Shown: positions 1-12,759 of the stretch, piece after piece
Layout: the number at the start of each line of letters is the position of its first letter
How positions within the stretch are numbered: position 1 is the first letter of the stretch
Assembly (NCBI RefSeq): GCF_026619415.1
Contig: NZ_JAOVZR010000001.1
Span: forward strand, 4,200,501 to 4,264,500
From: Hoeflea algicola
GTDB lineage: Bacteria; Pseudomonadota; Alphaproteobacteria; Rhizobiales; Rhizobiaceae
DNA: 64,000 nt
Reading direction: 5' to 3'
Made by a program: the position numbers and the translations under genes
The notes under the pieces: model-generated
Seen by the model: only the letters and a program-made list of their open reading frames with translations
The model's database searches: none
What the model was told of the DNA's origin: nothing

Positions 1-1258
1 ATGCCGGCCGACTTCTACCCCGCTGAATACGCGACCCTCGATCTCACATTGCATGCGGCCACGTCGCCGGGGCTCAAGCCGACCTCGCAGCTGCTGGTTC
101 GCGTCAACGGCCACATCGTCAAGAGCTTGCCGATGCGCGACATCGACGGCGAGGTGTTTTCCGGGCGCAAGCTGGAACTGCCGCTGCGCGCCTTTCGCCC
201 CGGCCGCAACCAGATCGAGCTGCTGGCTGAGCTGGAACGGGCTTCCGATGACAGCTGCGTCTTTGCCGAGCGTGACGATTCAACCCCGCGCTTCATCCTG
301 CTCGACACCACTGAAATCCGGGTCCCGGCACTGGCGCGCGTAGGGCGTTCTCCTGAGCTGGCGGCGATGGCGGGTGCCGCGTATCCATACGCGGGTGCAA
401 GCGGTGTCGATGTCTATGCGCTCAAGCCCGAACCGCATTCGATTTCCACCGCACTGACGATGGTCGCCAAGATGAGCCTTGCGGCTCGCGCGCCGCTGCT
501 TACGCGCCTGGCATTTGGACCGCCCGCGGCTAATCACGCCGGCAATGCCCTTGTGATTGCCTCCAAACGGGCTATCGATGAACTCGCCAATCGCGGCCCC
601 GACGCCTTGTCGACATCGTCGCAGCGCATCGATTTCGCCGCCAGCGGATTTTCGCCGGATATGATCTCGACCTCGTCGATCAACCTTCCCGGCGCAGCGA
701 TCCCGATGGCTCTGGCCTCCGACCCGACGGCGCTGCTCGATGCGTTTCACCAGACCACCCGTAATCAGGGTGATGGCAGCGCATCATTTCAGGGGCTCGG
801 TGATCGCGTCGGCGCCGCCTACCGATCGCTTTCGTTACTGGCTCAACTATGAGCGGCCTTCCGATGCCGCACCGATAGTGGACCCGCGCCGCAGGGCGGT
901 GCTTTCACAGCGGCCGGGCGTTTCCGGCAAAGGTGTTGTTACCTGGCTGACCGCCGATTCCCCGCTCGACCTGATGGACGCTTCATACATGCTGGCCGAT
1001 CCGCAGATATGGAACCGGCTGGAAGGCGAGGATGTGGTGTTCGATCTTGATGAACACAGCCTCAGGACGGTGCGCCCGGATAGTTACTTTGCCCTCAATG
1101 TCACAGATTACGGGCCGGGCAATCTGCGCCGGCTCGCCGCAGCATGGTTCTCGGATCATTTCCGCATCTATGTGGCTCTGGTGATTGGCCTGATGGCCGT
1201 GTTCGCGATCTGGATCGGCCGTGCCGTCCCCAAGACTGGCGTGAGGACCGACCAATGA
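1..1258 (+). pseudogene. bcsB: Cellulose synthase cyclic-di-GMP-binding subunit BcsB, C-terminal part, frameshifted
   Basis: BcsB is the periplasmic, membrane-anchored partner of the BcsA cellulose synthase. The window begins inside the gene, so the N-terminus is missing. Frame 1 from base 1 shows the family's typical stretch (ADFYPAEYATLDLTLHAA, then VRVNGHIVKSLP and FRPGRNQIEL) and stops at 852. A second frame, open from about 740, continues with FRYWLNYERP and ends at 1258 after a C-terminal membrane helix (FRIYVALVIGLMAVFAIWIG), as expected for the BcsB anchor. The two parts join only through a one-base shift near 780-830, where a GGGG run lies at 792-795. This is either a real frameshift or an assembly error. 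The stop overlaps the next start by ATGA, so the operon layout is intact. Confidence 0.85.
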
Positions 1259-3414
1259 AATCTGAAGAACGTCACCCGCGCCTGACCGGCCTTGTTCGCA
1301 ACCGGGCCATTCATCACCGCACTCGCCGGCATCTTGCTCTCGGTTGTGCGCTGGCGCTTGCCGGCATCGGCTCGGTGCTGCTGCCGGGCGTGCAGCAGAG
1401 CGTGGCCGATGATGGAACCCAGCTGATTATCGCCAGTTCCGGCCAACCTTTTCCAGCTCTGCCCGGATTTGCCAATGCGCCAACTCCTAGCGCGCAACAG
1501 GGTGAGCTCGCCACAGCGGCGGCCCGTCCGGCGCAGGGCCCGGATCTCGATCCGGTGCAGACTGCGGCGCTCTACTATTATGCCAAGCAGCGGCAGATCG
1601 ACCGTGTCGAGGCTGAAATCATCCGCTTGCAGGCCCTGCACCCGGGGTTCACGCCGCCGCGCGATCTCTACATTGCCGCCGACAAGATCGTGCCGGACGA
1701 AAGCAATCTGTGGCAGATGTTCGGCGCTGACGATTTCACCGGCATCGATGCCGAGATCATCCGCCGCAAGGCCGCCGATCCTGCCTGGGAGCCGACACCG
1801 GATTTCCAGTCCAAACTAGAACAAAAGAAGCAGCGCGTGCGGATGAAGGAACTGGCCACGACCGAAGACTGGCTGGCGCTGCTCGATGTTTCCGCTGCCA
1901 TCGACCCGGCGAGCGAAGAAGATGTTGATCTGGTCTGGATGAAGATCGACGCGCTGTCTGCTGCCGGTGACCGCGACGGGCTGGCTCGCACCTTGCGCGG
2001 ACTGCTGGTGCGCGAAGGTGATAAGCGACTGACCGACGAACATCTGATCGTCACCCTGCAAAAGGCGCTGCGGGATTTTCCGGCCTCCGAAATCCGCGCG
2101 CTGGCTGCAATGTTGTGGCCGGAAGCCAGTGGCGGCTATCTGCCTGCTGTCCTGCGTCTTGATCTGGCGCGCAAGCAGGTGGCCGAATTCAACGCCGGCA
2201 AGGACATCGCCCCGGTTTCGTCTGAAGCACTAGCAATGCTGGCGCTTGAAGCGCGCAAGTCGCGCAGGCCCGAAGATCTTTCGCTGCTCGGCTGGCACGC
2301 GCTCAAGGTCGAAGCCCCGGCAGAGGCCCAGCCGTGGTTCGAGATAGCCATGCAGGTGGCGCCGGATCCGGAAAACGCCAAGGGGATGTATCTCAGCTTG
2401 GCGCGTCAGAAGCTCGAGAGCCAGGCCTATGCCTTTGCTGCGGCTCATCTTGGCGACATTTCCGATGACCCGGTGTTTCTGATGAACGTGCTCTCGCCGC
2501 GCTTCGGCAATCCTGCTGAAGGCGGGATGAGCGCGGAGGTGGTGCATTCCTATTCCACCGCTATTTTGGAAACAAGCGCTGCTGACCATGCCGAAATTCT
2601 TGGCTGGTACGCCTATAATTCGCGCCAGTTCGACGCCGCTGAAGCCTGGTTCCGGCAATCCTATGGCTGGGAGGCTTCGCCCGACCGGCTCAAGGGACTG
2701 GCCCTGAGCCTGTTGCGCCTGAAGAAGAACCGCGACTATGCGGCTTTGAAGACCGAGTACGTTGCCAACTATCCTGATATCTGGCCTGAAATCGATGCCG
2801 CACCGGCGCCAAAAAAGCGCAAGGCTGCCGCAATCGGTGGGCCGGCATCGGATGTAAAGACCAGCTATGTGCGGCTGTTCGAGGCCAAGAACTACCCGGC
2901 CTGCCTGCGCGAGATCGACCGCCTCGGCGCGAGCGGCGCCAAGCCCTCCGTTGCGGTGATCCGTGGCTGGTGTGAACTCGGCTTGAAGCGGTTCGGCGCG
3001 GCGCGGATGTCGTTCGAGACCGCCATGGCCGGTTCCGGACAGGTCGGCACGGATGCCGTCTACGGGGCTGGTCTGGCCCTGCTCGGCGCGCGGCTGACCG
3101 ACGAAGCAGAAGCGCTGATCAGCGCTTGGCCATTGTCATCCGTCCGGGATCGTGAATTGAAGCTGGAAATCTACTACCAGCGCGCCCGATCCGCCTTCGA
3201 TCACAAGCAATACGACCGGGTGGTGCAGGCGCTCGACGCCCGTGCGGCGCTGGACGCCGAGCCGCGCGATCTCATGCAGATGCGGGCCTGGGCCTATTAT
3301 CACATGGGCCAGTCGCAGCGGGCCAAGGCGGTTTTCCGCGAACTCAACATGGTTATTCGGGATGCCGGGGCGTTGGCCGCCATCGAGCAGATCGACAGCA
3401 GGGAAGGGAGATGA
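1255..3414 (+). CDS. TPR-rich cellulose biosynthesis protein (BcsC-like, no barrel)
   Basis: The product is 719 residues, taking the ATG that overlaps the bcsB stop. A basic N-terminus leads into a hydrophobic segment (HLALGCALALAGIGSVLLPG), either a signal peptide or an anchor. The rest is helical and repetitive, with TPR-like pairs such as ILGWYAYNSRQFDAAEAWFRQSYG and MRAWAYYHMGQSQRAKAVFRELN. TPR scaffolds (BcsC type) normally escort cellulose through the periplasm, but BcsC also has a C-terminal outer-membrane barrel and this protein ends in TPR-like helices. Position between bcsB and bcsN makes a cellulose role very likely; the exact role is inference. Confidence 0.75.
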   Translation: MKSEERHPRLTGLVRNRAIHHRTRRHLALGCALALAGIGSVLLPGVQQSVADDGTQLIIASSGQPFPALPGFANAPTPSAQQGELATAAARPAQGPDLDPVQTAALYYYAKQRQIDRVEAEIIRLQALHPGFTPPRDLYIAADKIVPDESNLWQMFGADDFTGIDAEIIRRKAADPAWEPTPDFQSKLEQKKQRVRMKELATTEDWLALLDVSAAIDPASEEDVDLVWMKIDALSAAGDRDGLARTLRGLLVREGDKRLTDEHLIVTLQKALRDFPASEIRALAAMLWPEASGGYLPAVLRLDLARKQVAEFNAGKDIAPVSSEALAMLALEARKSRRPEDLSLLGWHALKVEAPAEAQPWFEIAMQVAPDPENAKGMYLSLARQKLESQAYAFAAAHLGDISDDPVFLMNVLSPRFGNPAEGGMSAEVVHSYSTAILETSAADHAEILGWYAYNSRQFDAAEAWFRQSYGWEASPDRLKGLALSLLRLKKNRDYAALKTEYVANYPDIWPEIDAAPAPKKRKAAAIGGPASDVKTSYVRLFEAKNYPACLREIDRLGASGAKPSVAVIRGWCELGLKRFGAARMSFETAMAGSGQVGTDAVYGAGLALLGARLTDEAEALISAWPLSSVRDRELKLEIYYQRARSAFDHKQYDRVVQALDARAALDAEPRDLMQMRAWAYYHMGQSQRAKAVFRELNMVIRDAGALAAIEQIDSREGR

Positions 3415-4367
3415 TCCTGATGACGCCGCGTCTCATGACCATGATGGTCCTGGCAATGTCCGTTAGCGGATGCGCCACCGGGGATGACCCCACAATGTTT
3501 ACCGGAGCGATCAAACCTGTCGCACCGACGCTGACCGCCGACGTGTCGCCCGATTATGCCGCAGCCTACCTGCCGCAGGTCGCCGGTCGCGTCGATGCGG
3601 TGCGGCAAACCTCGCGCACTGATCACATCTTCCAGACCATCCTCTATCCCAATCCCGGCTACAGCGATGGCGAGAACCAGTTGACGGTGTCGATCGCGCC
3701 GCCATCTTCGGACAAATCCTATTTCCAGGCTCCAACCCAGCGTGAAGTCGTCCGCGAGATGCGCGGTCAACTGCCCGGCGTCCCTATGCGCATCATGGCC
3801 ACTGCTGGTCAGAACCAGAACGGGCCTTTCGGCTATGCGATCGGCGCCAGCGCCAATGGCGGCACCTGCATTTTCGCCTGGCAAACCGCCCGCGACATCA
3901 GCCGTGACGATCAAACCGGTTTCGCTCGGTTCGGACGCACCCGCTACGCTGCCAAGGTCAGGCTGCGCTATTGCCACCCGACAATGACGGAAGGGTCTCT
4001 GGTCTCGCTGATGGCGGGATTGCGGATACGTGAAGTCTCTGAAGCCACGGTCGAGATGCTGCGTTTTGCTGAAGGCTCAGGTGTTGCCGGCCGCGCCACC
4101 TATGCCATTCAACAGCCGGAGCCGGTGCAAAAACGCCCCACGGCATTGCGGCCGAAGGCGGTGGTGGCAACGGCGAGCGGGAAGGCAAAAACCGCCGCGC
4201 TGCCGGTGCGCAGTGGCCCGCGTGTGCTCAAGCCTGAAGAACTCGCCGGCTACAAGAATGCCCAGGCATCAATGCCTGCAACCGTGGCGGTTGCTAGTAA
4301 AGTGGCCACCAAGCCGGTCGCGGTCAAAGCGCCAGCCATACCGCTACCCGGCGATCTCGATCGGTAG
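3411..4367 (+). CDS. bcsN: Cellulose biosynthesis protein BcsN, putative lipoprotein
   Basis: The 318-residue protein resembles the rhizobial BcsN family, found only in cellulose operons and of unclear biochemical role. The N-terminus is a lipoprotein signal, with hydrophobic MVLAMSVSGC supplying the lipobox cysteine. The central region (DHIFQTILYPNPGYSDGENQ and GPFGYAIGASANGGTCIFAWQ) is the conserved part. The C-terminal third is low-complexity, rich in Ala, Pro and Lys, and looks like a linker. The ATG overlaps the upstream stop (ATGA) behind an AGGGAAGGGAG ribosome-binding site, so it is co-translated with the TPR gene. An ATG nine bases further in is a possible alternative start. Confidence 0.8.
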   Translation: MILMTPRLMTMMVLAMSVSGCATGDDPTMFTGAIKPVAPTLTADVSPDYAAAYLPQVAGRVDAVRQTSRTDHIFQTILYPNPGYSDGENQLTVSIAPPSSDKSYFQAPTQREVVREMRGQLPGVPMRIMATAGQNQNGPFGYAIGASANGGTCIFAWQTARDISRDDQTGFARFGRTRYAAKVRLRYCHPTMTEGSLVSLMAGLRIREVSEATVEMLRFAEGSGVAGRATYAIQQPEPVQKRPTALRPKAVVATASGKAKTAALPVRSGPRVLKPEELAGYKNAQASMPATVAVASKVATKPVAVKAPAIPLPGDLDR

Positions 4368-4386
4368 ACGCTTCAATTCATGAGAA

Positions 4387-4414
4387 CAGGAGGCGGCAAG
4401 TTAGCCGCCTCCTG
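4387..4414. terminator. Hairpin between convergent bcsN and gcvP
   Basis: An 11-bp perfect inverted repeat, CAGGAGGCGGC and GCCGCCTCCTG with a six-base loop, lies in the 58-bp gap between the two convergent genes. There is no strong T-run on either side, so intrinsic termination is likely but not certain. Confidence 0.6.
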
Positions 4415-4425
4415 GATTTCCGTGC

Positions 4426-7278
<2,853 letters not shown>

Positions 7279-7286
7279 CGCAGATC

Positions 7287-7649
7287 TCAACCAATCATGG
7301 CCTGGTAGGCGGTTTCATCCATTAGCGCATCGGCATCGCTGACATTGGCGAGCTTGAGCTTGAAGAACCAGCCGGCGCCGGTCGGGTCGGAATTGACCAG
7401 CGACGGATCATCGACGATCGCCTGGTTGACCTCGACAATTTCACCGGCGAGCGGGCAATAGACATCGGAGGCGGCCTTGACCGATTCAACGGTCGCTGCG
7501 TCCCCGCCCTTGTCAAATGTGCTGCCTGCATCCGGAAGTTCCACAAAAACCAGATCGCCAAGCTGTTCGGCGGCGTGTTCGGTGATGCCGACGGTGGCCA
7601 CATCGCCCTCGATCTTGAGCCATTCATGGTCTTCGGTAAATTTGAGCAT
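7287..7649 (-). CDS. gcvH: Glycine cleavage system H protein
   Basis: The 120-residue lipoyl carrier shuttles the aminomethyl intermediate between P, T and L proteins. The lipoylation lysine is K58 in the motif [10 protein letters not shown]. The N-terminus ([21 protein letters not shown]) and the C-terminal GWFFKLKL are diagnostic, and the length is normal. It sits 20 bp after gcvT and abuts gcvP, within one operon. The dihydrolipoyl dehydrogenase (L-protein) is not in this window. Confidence 0.98.
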   Translation of the reverse strand: MLKFTEDHEWLKIEGDVATVGITEHAAEQLGDLVFVELPDAGSTFDKGGDAATVESVKAASDVYCPLAGEIVEVNQAIVDDPSLVNSDPTGAGWFFKLKLANVSDADALMDETAYQAMIG

Positions 7650-7669
7650 GGTGCTGTTCCTGTACTGAA

Positions 7670-8809
7670 TTAGCGTTTGTAGGTGGATTGGACGAAGGGG
7701 AGGGCGGCGACGGCGATTTCAAGCCGCTTGCCGCGCACTTCCGCATAAAGCTGGGTTCCGGTGGCCGAAAGTGCTGTGGGCACATAGCCCATCGCCACTG
7801 GGTTGCCGGCACTGGGGCCAAAGCCGCCTGAGGTGACGACGCCGACCGGCGTGCCGCCGGTGTCGCTTTCAAACAGTTCGACTCCGGCGCGCACCGGCGC
7901 CTTGCCGGCAGGCTGCAGGCCCACCCGCGTCCGTTCGGCGCCGGTCTCGAACTGGCCGAGAATGCGCTCGGCGCCGGGAAAGCCGCCTTCGCGCTCGCCG
8001 CCCTTGCGGCGCGCTTTCTGGATCGCCCATTTCAGATTGGCTTCGACCGGTGTGGTGGTTTCGTCGATGTCGTTGCCATAAAGGCAGAGCCCGGCCTCGA
8101 GCCGCAGCGAATCGCGGGCACCAAGCCCGATCGGTGCCACCCGCTCGTCGGAGAGCAGCAGCCGGGCAATGCGGTCGGTGTCATCGGCGTCGAGTGAAAT
8201 CTCATAGCCGTCCTCGCCGCTATAGCCCGATCGCGAGACGATTGCCCGCGCGCCGGCAATGCTCAGCTCGCGCACATCCATGAAGCGCATGTCTTCGGCT
8301 TCGGGCGCATAGGCCGCAAGCGCGCTTTCGGCCTCGGGGCCTTGCAGTGCCATCAGCCCGCGGTCGAATTGGGCTTCGATCTCGCAAGAGTCCGACAGAG
8401 CGGCTTGAAGCCGGGCGAGGTCCTCATGTTTGCAGGCGGCATTGACCACCAAATAGAGATGATCGCCACGATTGGCGACCATGAAATCGTCGCTGAGGCC
8501 ACCCGCTTCATTGGTGAAAAGCCCGTAGCGTTGCCGGCCCGGGGCCACTCCGGCCACGTCAACCGGCGTCACGCTCTCGAGCGCCAGCGCCGCATCGCGG
8601 ATGTCGCCGCTCTTGGCACGGATCAGGATCTGCCCCATGTGCGATACGTCGAACAGCCCGGCCTCGGCGCGGGTGTGAAGATGTTCCTTCATTACCCCCA
8701 TCGGGTACTGGACCGGCATGTCGTATCCGGCGAATGCCATCATACGCGCGCCAAGCTCAAGATGCAGGGAATGAAGCGGAGTTTTTAGAAGGTCTGCGCT
8801 GGTGTTCAC
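7670..8809 (-). CDS. gcvT: Aminomethyltransferase, glycine cleavage T protein
   Basis: T-protein transfers the lipoyl-bound methylene group to tetrahydrofolate and releases ammonia. The protein is 379 residues. [26 protein letters not shown] at the N-terminus and DVSHMGQ are classic GcvT motifs, with the folate-binding fold through [12 protein letters not shown] and the C-terminal barrel [12 protein letters not shown] choose the GTG at 8809 ([11 protein letters not shown]) because the open frame further upstream runs into the riboswitch and does not look like GcvT. It is the first gene of gcvTHP. Confidence 0.96.
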   Translation of the reverse strand: MNTSADLLKTPLHSLHLELGARMMAFAGYDMPVQYPMGVMKEHLHTRAEAGLFDVSHMGQILIRAKSGDIRDAALALESVTPVDVAGVAPGRQRYGLFTNEAGGLSDDFMVANRGDHLYLVVNAACKHEDLARLQAALSDSCEIEAQFDRGLMALQGPEAESALAAYAPEAEDMRFMDVRELSIAGARAIVSRSGYSGEDGYEISLDADDTDRIARLLLSDERVAPIGLGARDSLRLEAGLCLYGNDIDETTTPVEANLKWAIQKARRKGGEREGGFPGAERILGQFETGAERTRVGLQPAGKAPVRAGVELFESDTGGTPVGVVTSGGFGPSAGNPVAMGYVPTALSATGTQLYAEVRGKRLEIAVAALPFVQSTYKR

Positions 8810-8879
8810 ACGCCAGTCTCCAACAGGGTGCCGGCAAATGCCGCGCACGGGCCAATCTTCAGGCGCTACGCGCCCTGAG

Positions 8880-9036
8880 AAAGCCCCCTCTGTCCTTTCG
8901 CCTGAGATTGTTATCCCTTCGGCGGGCGCTGTTTGGCGCCTCTCTCCAGAGTCCGTCCATGCCGTTGGTCCTTTTGCCTGAGAGTTTCCGGGGCGGTTGC
9001 TCCTTCGGCACCGGATTGCTCCGGATTCTCCCAACG
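8880..9036 (-). promoter_or_regulatory. Tandem glycine riboswitch in the gcvT leader
   Basis: Read on the minus strand, two aptamer-like copies follow each other. The first begins GGGAGAATCCGGAGC, has GCCGAAGGAGCAA and ends CTCTCAGGCAAAAGGACC. The second begins GGAGAGAGGCGCC, has GCCGAAGGGATAACA and ends TCTCAGGCGAAAGGACAGAG. The pairing of GCCGAAGG with CAGGCRAAAGGAC is the signature of the glycine riboswitch, usually a tandem pair ahead of gcvT. A GC-rich hairpin at about 8859-8878 follows, 50-70 bp before the gcvT start, and may be the expression platform. Confidence 0.93.
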
Positions 9037-9133
9037 GGACGCCATACCTATGCCGAATTGTCGCAGTCTGGCAAGATGAATTCGTTCAAGCCGCTCAATA
9101 CCAACAATAAATAGTACCCGATACCAACCCCGA

Positions 9134-9979
9134 TCAGGCCTGCTGCCGCATTCTGAGATCTCGAACCTGCGAGACCACCAGCGCCAGTATGAACAACCCG
9201 GTCAGCGTCAGCACCATCGTCGGCGCCGGTTCGCTGTTGATGTGATAGCTTGCAAAGATGCCGATCAGCGCACTCAGCGAGACCGAGCCGATGGCCACCG
9301 TGAGCATGCCCGCAAATGTTCGCGCAACCAGGAAGGCGATTGCGCCCGGCGCCACCAGCAGCGCGATCGACAGGATGATGCCGACGGATTTGAGGCTGGC
9401 GACAATCATCAGCGCGATCGCGGTCAGCAGCCCGTAGTGCAGCCAGCCGGTTTTCAGGCCGATGGCGCGCGCGTGCAGACCGTCAAAGGCCTGGGCGACC
9501 AGATCACGCCATTTGGCGATCAGGAAGCCGCCACACAACAACGCCAGAAACGCGGTCGTGCCGATGTCCGACCAGAGCACACCGAGCATGTCGCCAAACA
9601 GGATATGATCAAGATGCAGGCTCGAGCGGACGCTGACATGCAGCACCACGCCGAGGCCGAACATGCCCGAAAACACGATGCCCATCACCGTGTCTTCCTT
9701 CACCCGGCTGTTGGCGCTAAGCCAGCCGGTGGCAACTGCGCAAAACAGCCCGGCAACAAAGGCACCGACGGCCAGCGGCAGGCCGGCAATATAGGCGATG
9801 ACGATGCCCGGCAGCACCGCGTGGCTCATGGCGTCGCCCATCAGCGACCAGCCCTTGAGCACCATCAGACTGCTCATGGCGGCCATTGGCAGTGCCACCA
9901 GAAAGGTGATCAGGAACGCCTTCTGCATGTAGGCAAAGCGAAACGGGTCGACGAAAAAGTCGATAAAATTCTCCATCAT
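9134..9979 (-). CDS. sitD: Mn/Fe ABC transporter permease SitD
   Basis: The 281-residue inner-membrane permease of the ABC-3 (metal) family has about eight hydrophobic helices. Family signatures are VLKGWSLMGDAMSHAVLPGI and, near the end, the helix-rich IILSIALLVAPGAIAFLVA. It is last of four genes, each overlapping the next by ATGA, so expression follows sitABC. It resembles the neighbouring sitC product, with which it probably forms a heterodimeric pore. Manganese, with some iron, is the usual substrate of rhizobial Sit systems; specificity here is inferred from family and operator. Confidence 0.93.
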   Translation of the reverse strand: MMENFIDFFVDPFRFAYMQKAFLITFLVALPMAAMSSLMVLKGWSLMGDAMSHAVLPGIVIAYIAGLPLAVGAFVAGLFCAVATGWLSANSRVKEDTVMGIVFSGMFGLGVVLHVSVRSSLHLDHILFGDMLGVLWSDIGTTAFLALLCGGFLIAKWRDLVAQAFDGLHARAIGLKTGWLHYGLLTAIALMIVASLKSVGIILSIALLVAPGAIAFLVARTFAGMLTVAIGSVSLSALIGIFASYHINSEPAPTMVLTLTGLFILALVVSQVRDLRMRQQA

Positions 9980-10839
9980 GCGGCTCCCACATCGGCGCCC
10001 GCGCCGCGCGCCTTGGCCCGCTGGGCCACCAGCCCGTGCCGTGGCGCGAACAGGAAGGCAAGCAGGAACACGCCGGTTTGCAGTATGATCACCACGCCGC
10101 CGGTGGCGCCGTCGAGAAAATAACTGAGATAGACGCCGACGAACGAGGTGATCGAGCCCATCGCCACGGCAATCAGGATCAGGATCGGAAATCGGTCGGT
10201 CAGAAGGTAGGCAGTGGCTCCTGGCGTCACCACCAGCGCGATCACCAGAAACGCACCAACGGTCTGCATCGCCGCCACGGTGGAGGCGGCCAACAGGGTG
10301 AAGAAGACGACCTTGAGTGCGGTGGCGCGGATGCCGATGGCGCGCGCATGGCTTTCGTCGAAAAACACCAGCATCAGATCTTTCCAGATCACGGTGAGCA
10401 CGGTGAGCGTCACCACGCCGATGATCAGCAATTGCATTGTGTCTGAGGGTGTGATCGCCAGCACATTACCGAGCACGATGGTCTGCACATTGATAGGTGT
10501 CGGCGAGATCGACACCATGAACAGCCCTAGTGCAAAGAAGGAGACGAAGATCATACCGATGACCGCATCCTCGCGCAGCCGTGTCCGGGCGCGGATCAGC
10601 ATCATTGCGGCTGCGGCCAGTCCGCCGGCCAGAAATGCCCCTGCGGCAAACGGCAGGCCGAGCATGTAGGCGCCGGCGACGCCGGGGACGATCGAGTGCG
10701 ACAGCGCATCGCCGATCAGCGACCAGCCCTTGAGCATCAGGTAGCAGGACAGAAACGCGCAGATTGCGCCTGTCAGTGCCGACACCCACATGGCGTTGAC
10801 CATGTAGTCATAGGAAAATGGTTCAGCGAGCCAGCTCAT
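9976..10839 (-). CDS. sitC: Mn/Fe ABC transporter permease SitC
   Basis: The 287-residue ABC-3 permease shows the family motif [20 protein letters not shown] near the N-terminus and [18 protein letters not shown] in the second half, with multiple membrane helices throughout. It is paralogous to SitD, with aligned helices and the same GD-A-SH core. The start overlaps the sitB stop and its own stop overlaps the sitD start by four bases, indicating translational coupling. The last residues ([21 protein letters not shown]) are a soluble tail. Confidence 0.93.
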   Translation of the reverse strand: MSWLAEPFSYDYMVNAMWVSALTGAICAFLSCYLMLKGWSLIGDALSHSIVPGVAGAYMLGLPFAAGAFLAGGLAAAAMMLIRARTRLREDAVIGMIFVSFFALGLFMVSISPTPINVQTIVLGNVLAITPSDTMQLLIIGVVTLTVLTVIWKDLMLVFFDESHARAIGIRATALKVVFFTLLAASTVAAMQTVGAFLVIALVVTPGATAYLLTDRFPILILIAVAMGSITSFVGVYLSYFLDGATGGVVIILQTGVFLLAFLFAPRHGLVAQRAKARGAGADVGAA

Positions 10840-11729
10840 GCGCCACCCTCTTCTCGGGCTTTGCGTTCGGTTTCGCCGTAGATCACGAAGGGGCGCTCGT
10901 CGTCGGTGAGAACCGTAACCTGACGGCTGTCGTCATCATCATGCAGATCCTCGCCGCCCAGAACGAAGTGCCTGAGCACGCCGCCAAAGGCTTTCTGCAG
11001 ATTGTCATGGGTGAACACCTTGGCAGTTGGCCCTTCAGCGAGAATGCGCTTGTTGATCAGCACCGCGCGGTCACAGAATTCGGGTACGCTGCCGAGGTTA
11101 TGGGTGGAGACCAGCATCACCCGCCCTTCCGCGCGCATCTCTTTCAACAACTCGATGATCTGGGTTTCGGTGGTGACATCAACGCCGGTGAAAGGCTCGT
11201 CGAGCAGGATCACCTGGCCCTCCTGCGCCAGTGCCCGGGCCAAAAACACCCGCTTTTTCTGGCCGCCCGACAATTCGCCGATTTGGCGTTTGCGAAATGC
11301 CGACATGCCGACCCGCTCGAGTGCTTCGTCGACGGCGACGCGGTCCTCGGGCCGCGTCATGCGCAGAAAATTCATGTGCCCGTAGCGGCCCATCATCACC
11401 ACGTCTTCGACCAGCACCGGAAACGACCAGTCGATTTCCTCGCTCTGCGGCACATAGGCCACCAGATTGCGGCTCAGCGCCTCGTTGACCGCGAGCCCCA
11501 TGATGGAGATCTGACCGCTGGCGGTGGGCACGAACCCCATCAGTGCCTTGAACAGGGTGGATTTGCCGCTGCCGTTGATTCCGACCAGCGCCGTGATCGA
11601 GCCCTTCGGCACCGAAAAGGATGCGCCGTCGAGTGCCCGGTTGCCGTTGCGGTAGATCACCGATACGTCATTCACATCCAGTCCGGTGGTGTCCGCCGCC
11701 GCGGCCTGGATCGGTTTGCCAATATTCAT
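10836..11729 (-). CDS. sitB: Mn/Fe ABC transporter ATP-binding protein SitB
   Basis: The 297-residue ABC ATPase energises SitCD. Walker A is GINGSGKST, the ABC signature is LSGGQKKR, and Walker B is [13 protein letters not shown]-rich tail follows ([13 protein letters not shown]), often seen in metal-transporter ATPases; whether it binds metal is untested. ATGA overlaps link it to sitA and sitC. Confidence 0.94.
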   Translation of the reverse strand: MNIGKPIQAAAADTTGLDVNDVSVIYRNGNRALDGASFSVPKGSITALVGINGSGKSTLFKALMGFVPTASGQISIMGLAVNEALSRNLVAYVPQSEEIDWSFPVLVEDVVMMGRYGHMNFLRMTRPEDRVAVDEALERVGMSAFRKRQIGELSGGQKKRVFLARALAQEGQVILLDEPFTGVDVTTETQIIELLKEMRAEGRVMLVSTHNLGSVPEFCDRAVLINKRILAEGPTAKVFTHDNLQKAFGGVLRHFVLGGEDLHDDDDSRQVTVLTDDERPFVIYGETERKAREEGGA

Positions 11730-12616
11730 GGTTGCGCCTTCAATCCCGCGATAATGGTTTCGGAGGTTACTCTGAGCAGATCGAGATAGGTCGGCACCGG
11801 TCCGTCGGGTTTCGACAGTGAATCGACATAGAGCACACCGCCATAGGCCGCGCCGGTTTCGCGCGCCACCTGTTGGGCCGATTTCGGCGAGACCGTGCTT
11901 TCGGAAAAGATCACCGGGATCTTTTCCGCGCGCATCAGGTCGATAATGCGCCTGACCTGTTGCGGTGAGCCCTGGCTGTCGGCGTTGATCGCCCAGATCG
12001 CCGCTTCCTTGAGGCCGAAATCCCTTGCCAGATAGGAAAATGCCGCTTCGCTGGTTACCAGCCAGCGGTGGTTTTCCGGCAACGCGTCGATCTCTGCCCG
12101 GATCGGGGCGAAGGTCGCCGCAATCTCTGCCTTGTAGCGTTCGGCGTTGGCGGCATAGTCGGCCGCATTGTCCGGATCGGTTTCCGACAGTGCGCGCACA
12201 ATGTTGTCGACATAGATCTCGGCGTTGCCGGGCGACATCCAGGCATGGGGATTGAACCGGCCCTGATAGGCGCCTTCGCCTATCAGCATCGGCTCGACGC
12301 CATCGGAGAGAATGTAGGCTTTGACGTGGCCGAGGTTTTCCAGATAGCGCTCGAACCAGATTTCCAGATCAAGGCCGTTCCACAGCACCACATCGGCGCC
12401 AAGACCGCGCTTGATGTCGCCCGGTGTCGGCCGGAACATGTGGATGTCCGCGCCCTCACGGGTGATCGACACCACTTCGGCATGGTCTCCGGCCACATTG
12501 CGGGCCATGTCTGCGAAAACGGTAAAGGAGGTCAGCACCTTGATCTTTGCCAGTGACGGCGATGTGGCGCCAAGGCTCAGCGCCATGATTAGTCCCAGTA
12601 CGGTCATAAAGTGCAT
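11726..12616 (-). CDS. sitA: Mn/Fe-binding periplasmic protein SitA
   Basis: The 296-residue cluster A-I (ZnuA/TroA-like) solute-binding protein captures the metal in the periplasm. It starts with a signal peptide ([23 protein letters not shown]). Expected metal ligands are the His in [11 protein letters not shown], the His in FNPHAWMSP and acidic residues further on (VIFSESTVS). The ATG at 12616 has an AGGAAG ribosome-binding site five bases upstream. It is first gene of sitABCD, directly downstream of the palindrome at 12680. Confidence 0.93.
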   Translation of the reverse strand: MHFMTVLGLIMALSLGATSPSLAKIKVLTSFTVFADMARNVAGDHAEVVSITREGADIHMFRPTPGDIKRGLGADVVLWNGLDLEIWFERYLENLGHVKAYILSDGVEPMLIGEGAYQGRFNPHAWMSPGNAEIYVDNIVRALSETDPDNAADYAANAERYKAEIAATFAPIRAEIDALPENHRWLVTSEAAFSYLARDFGLKEAAIWAINADSQGSPQQVRRIIDLMRAEKIPVIFSESTVSPKSAQQVARETGAAYGGVLYVDSLSKPDGPVPTYLDLLRVTSETIIAGLKAQP

Positions 12617-12679
12617 GCGGGCTTCCTGCGAATGGTTTGCAACAACAATCTATGGGGATTTGATCTGTTGTCAATGCTT

Positions 12680-12696
12680 TTGCAAATCATTTGCAA
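12680..12696 (-). promoter_or_regulatory. Mur/Fur-like palindrome upstream of sitA
   Basis: TTGCAAATCATTTGCAA is a perfect 17-bp palindrome around one central base, 64 bp upstream of the sitA start. TGCAAAT half sites of this shape are typical of Fur-superfamily boxes in Rhizobiales, where the Fur paralogue Mur represses sit in manganese excess. Site identity is inferred from sequence and position. Confidence 0.75.
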
Positions 12697-12759
12697 GAAG
12701 GCATGATCGCGGTTGCGCTGCCGCGAGGTGGTTGCTGACTGCAAGTCTGGGCGAGAGGG

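Noticed and set aside
8734..9114. Plus-strand frame over the gcvT leader
   Set aside because: It covers the two riboswitch aptamers and shows no conserved protein sequence.
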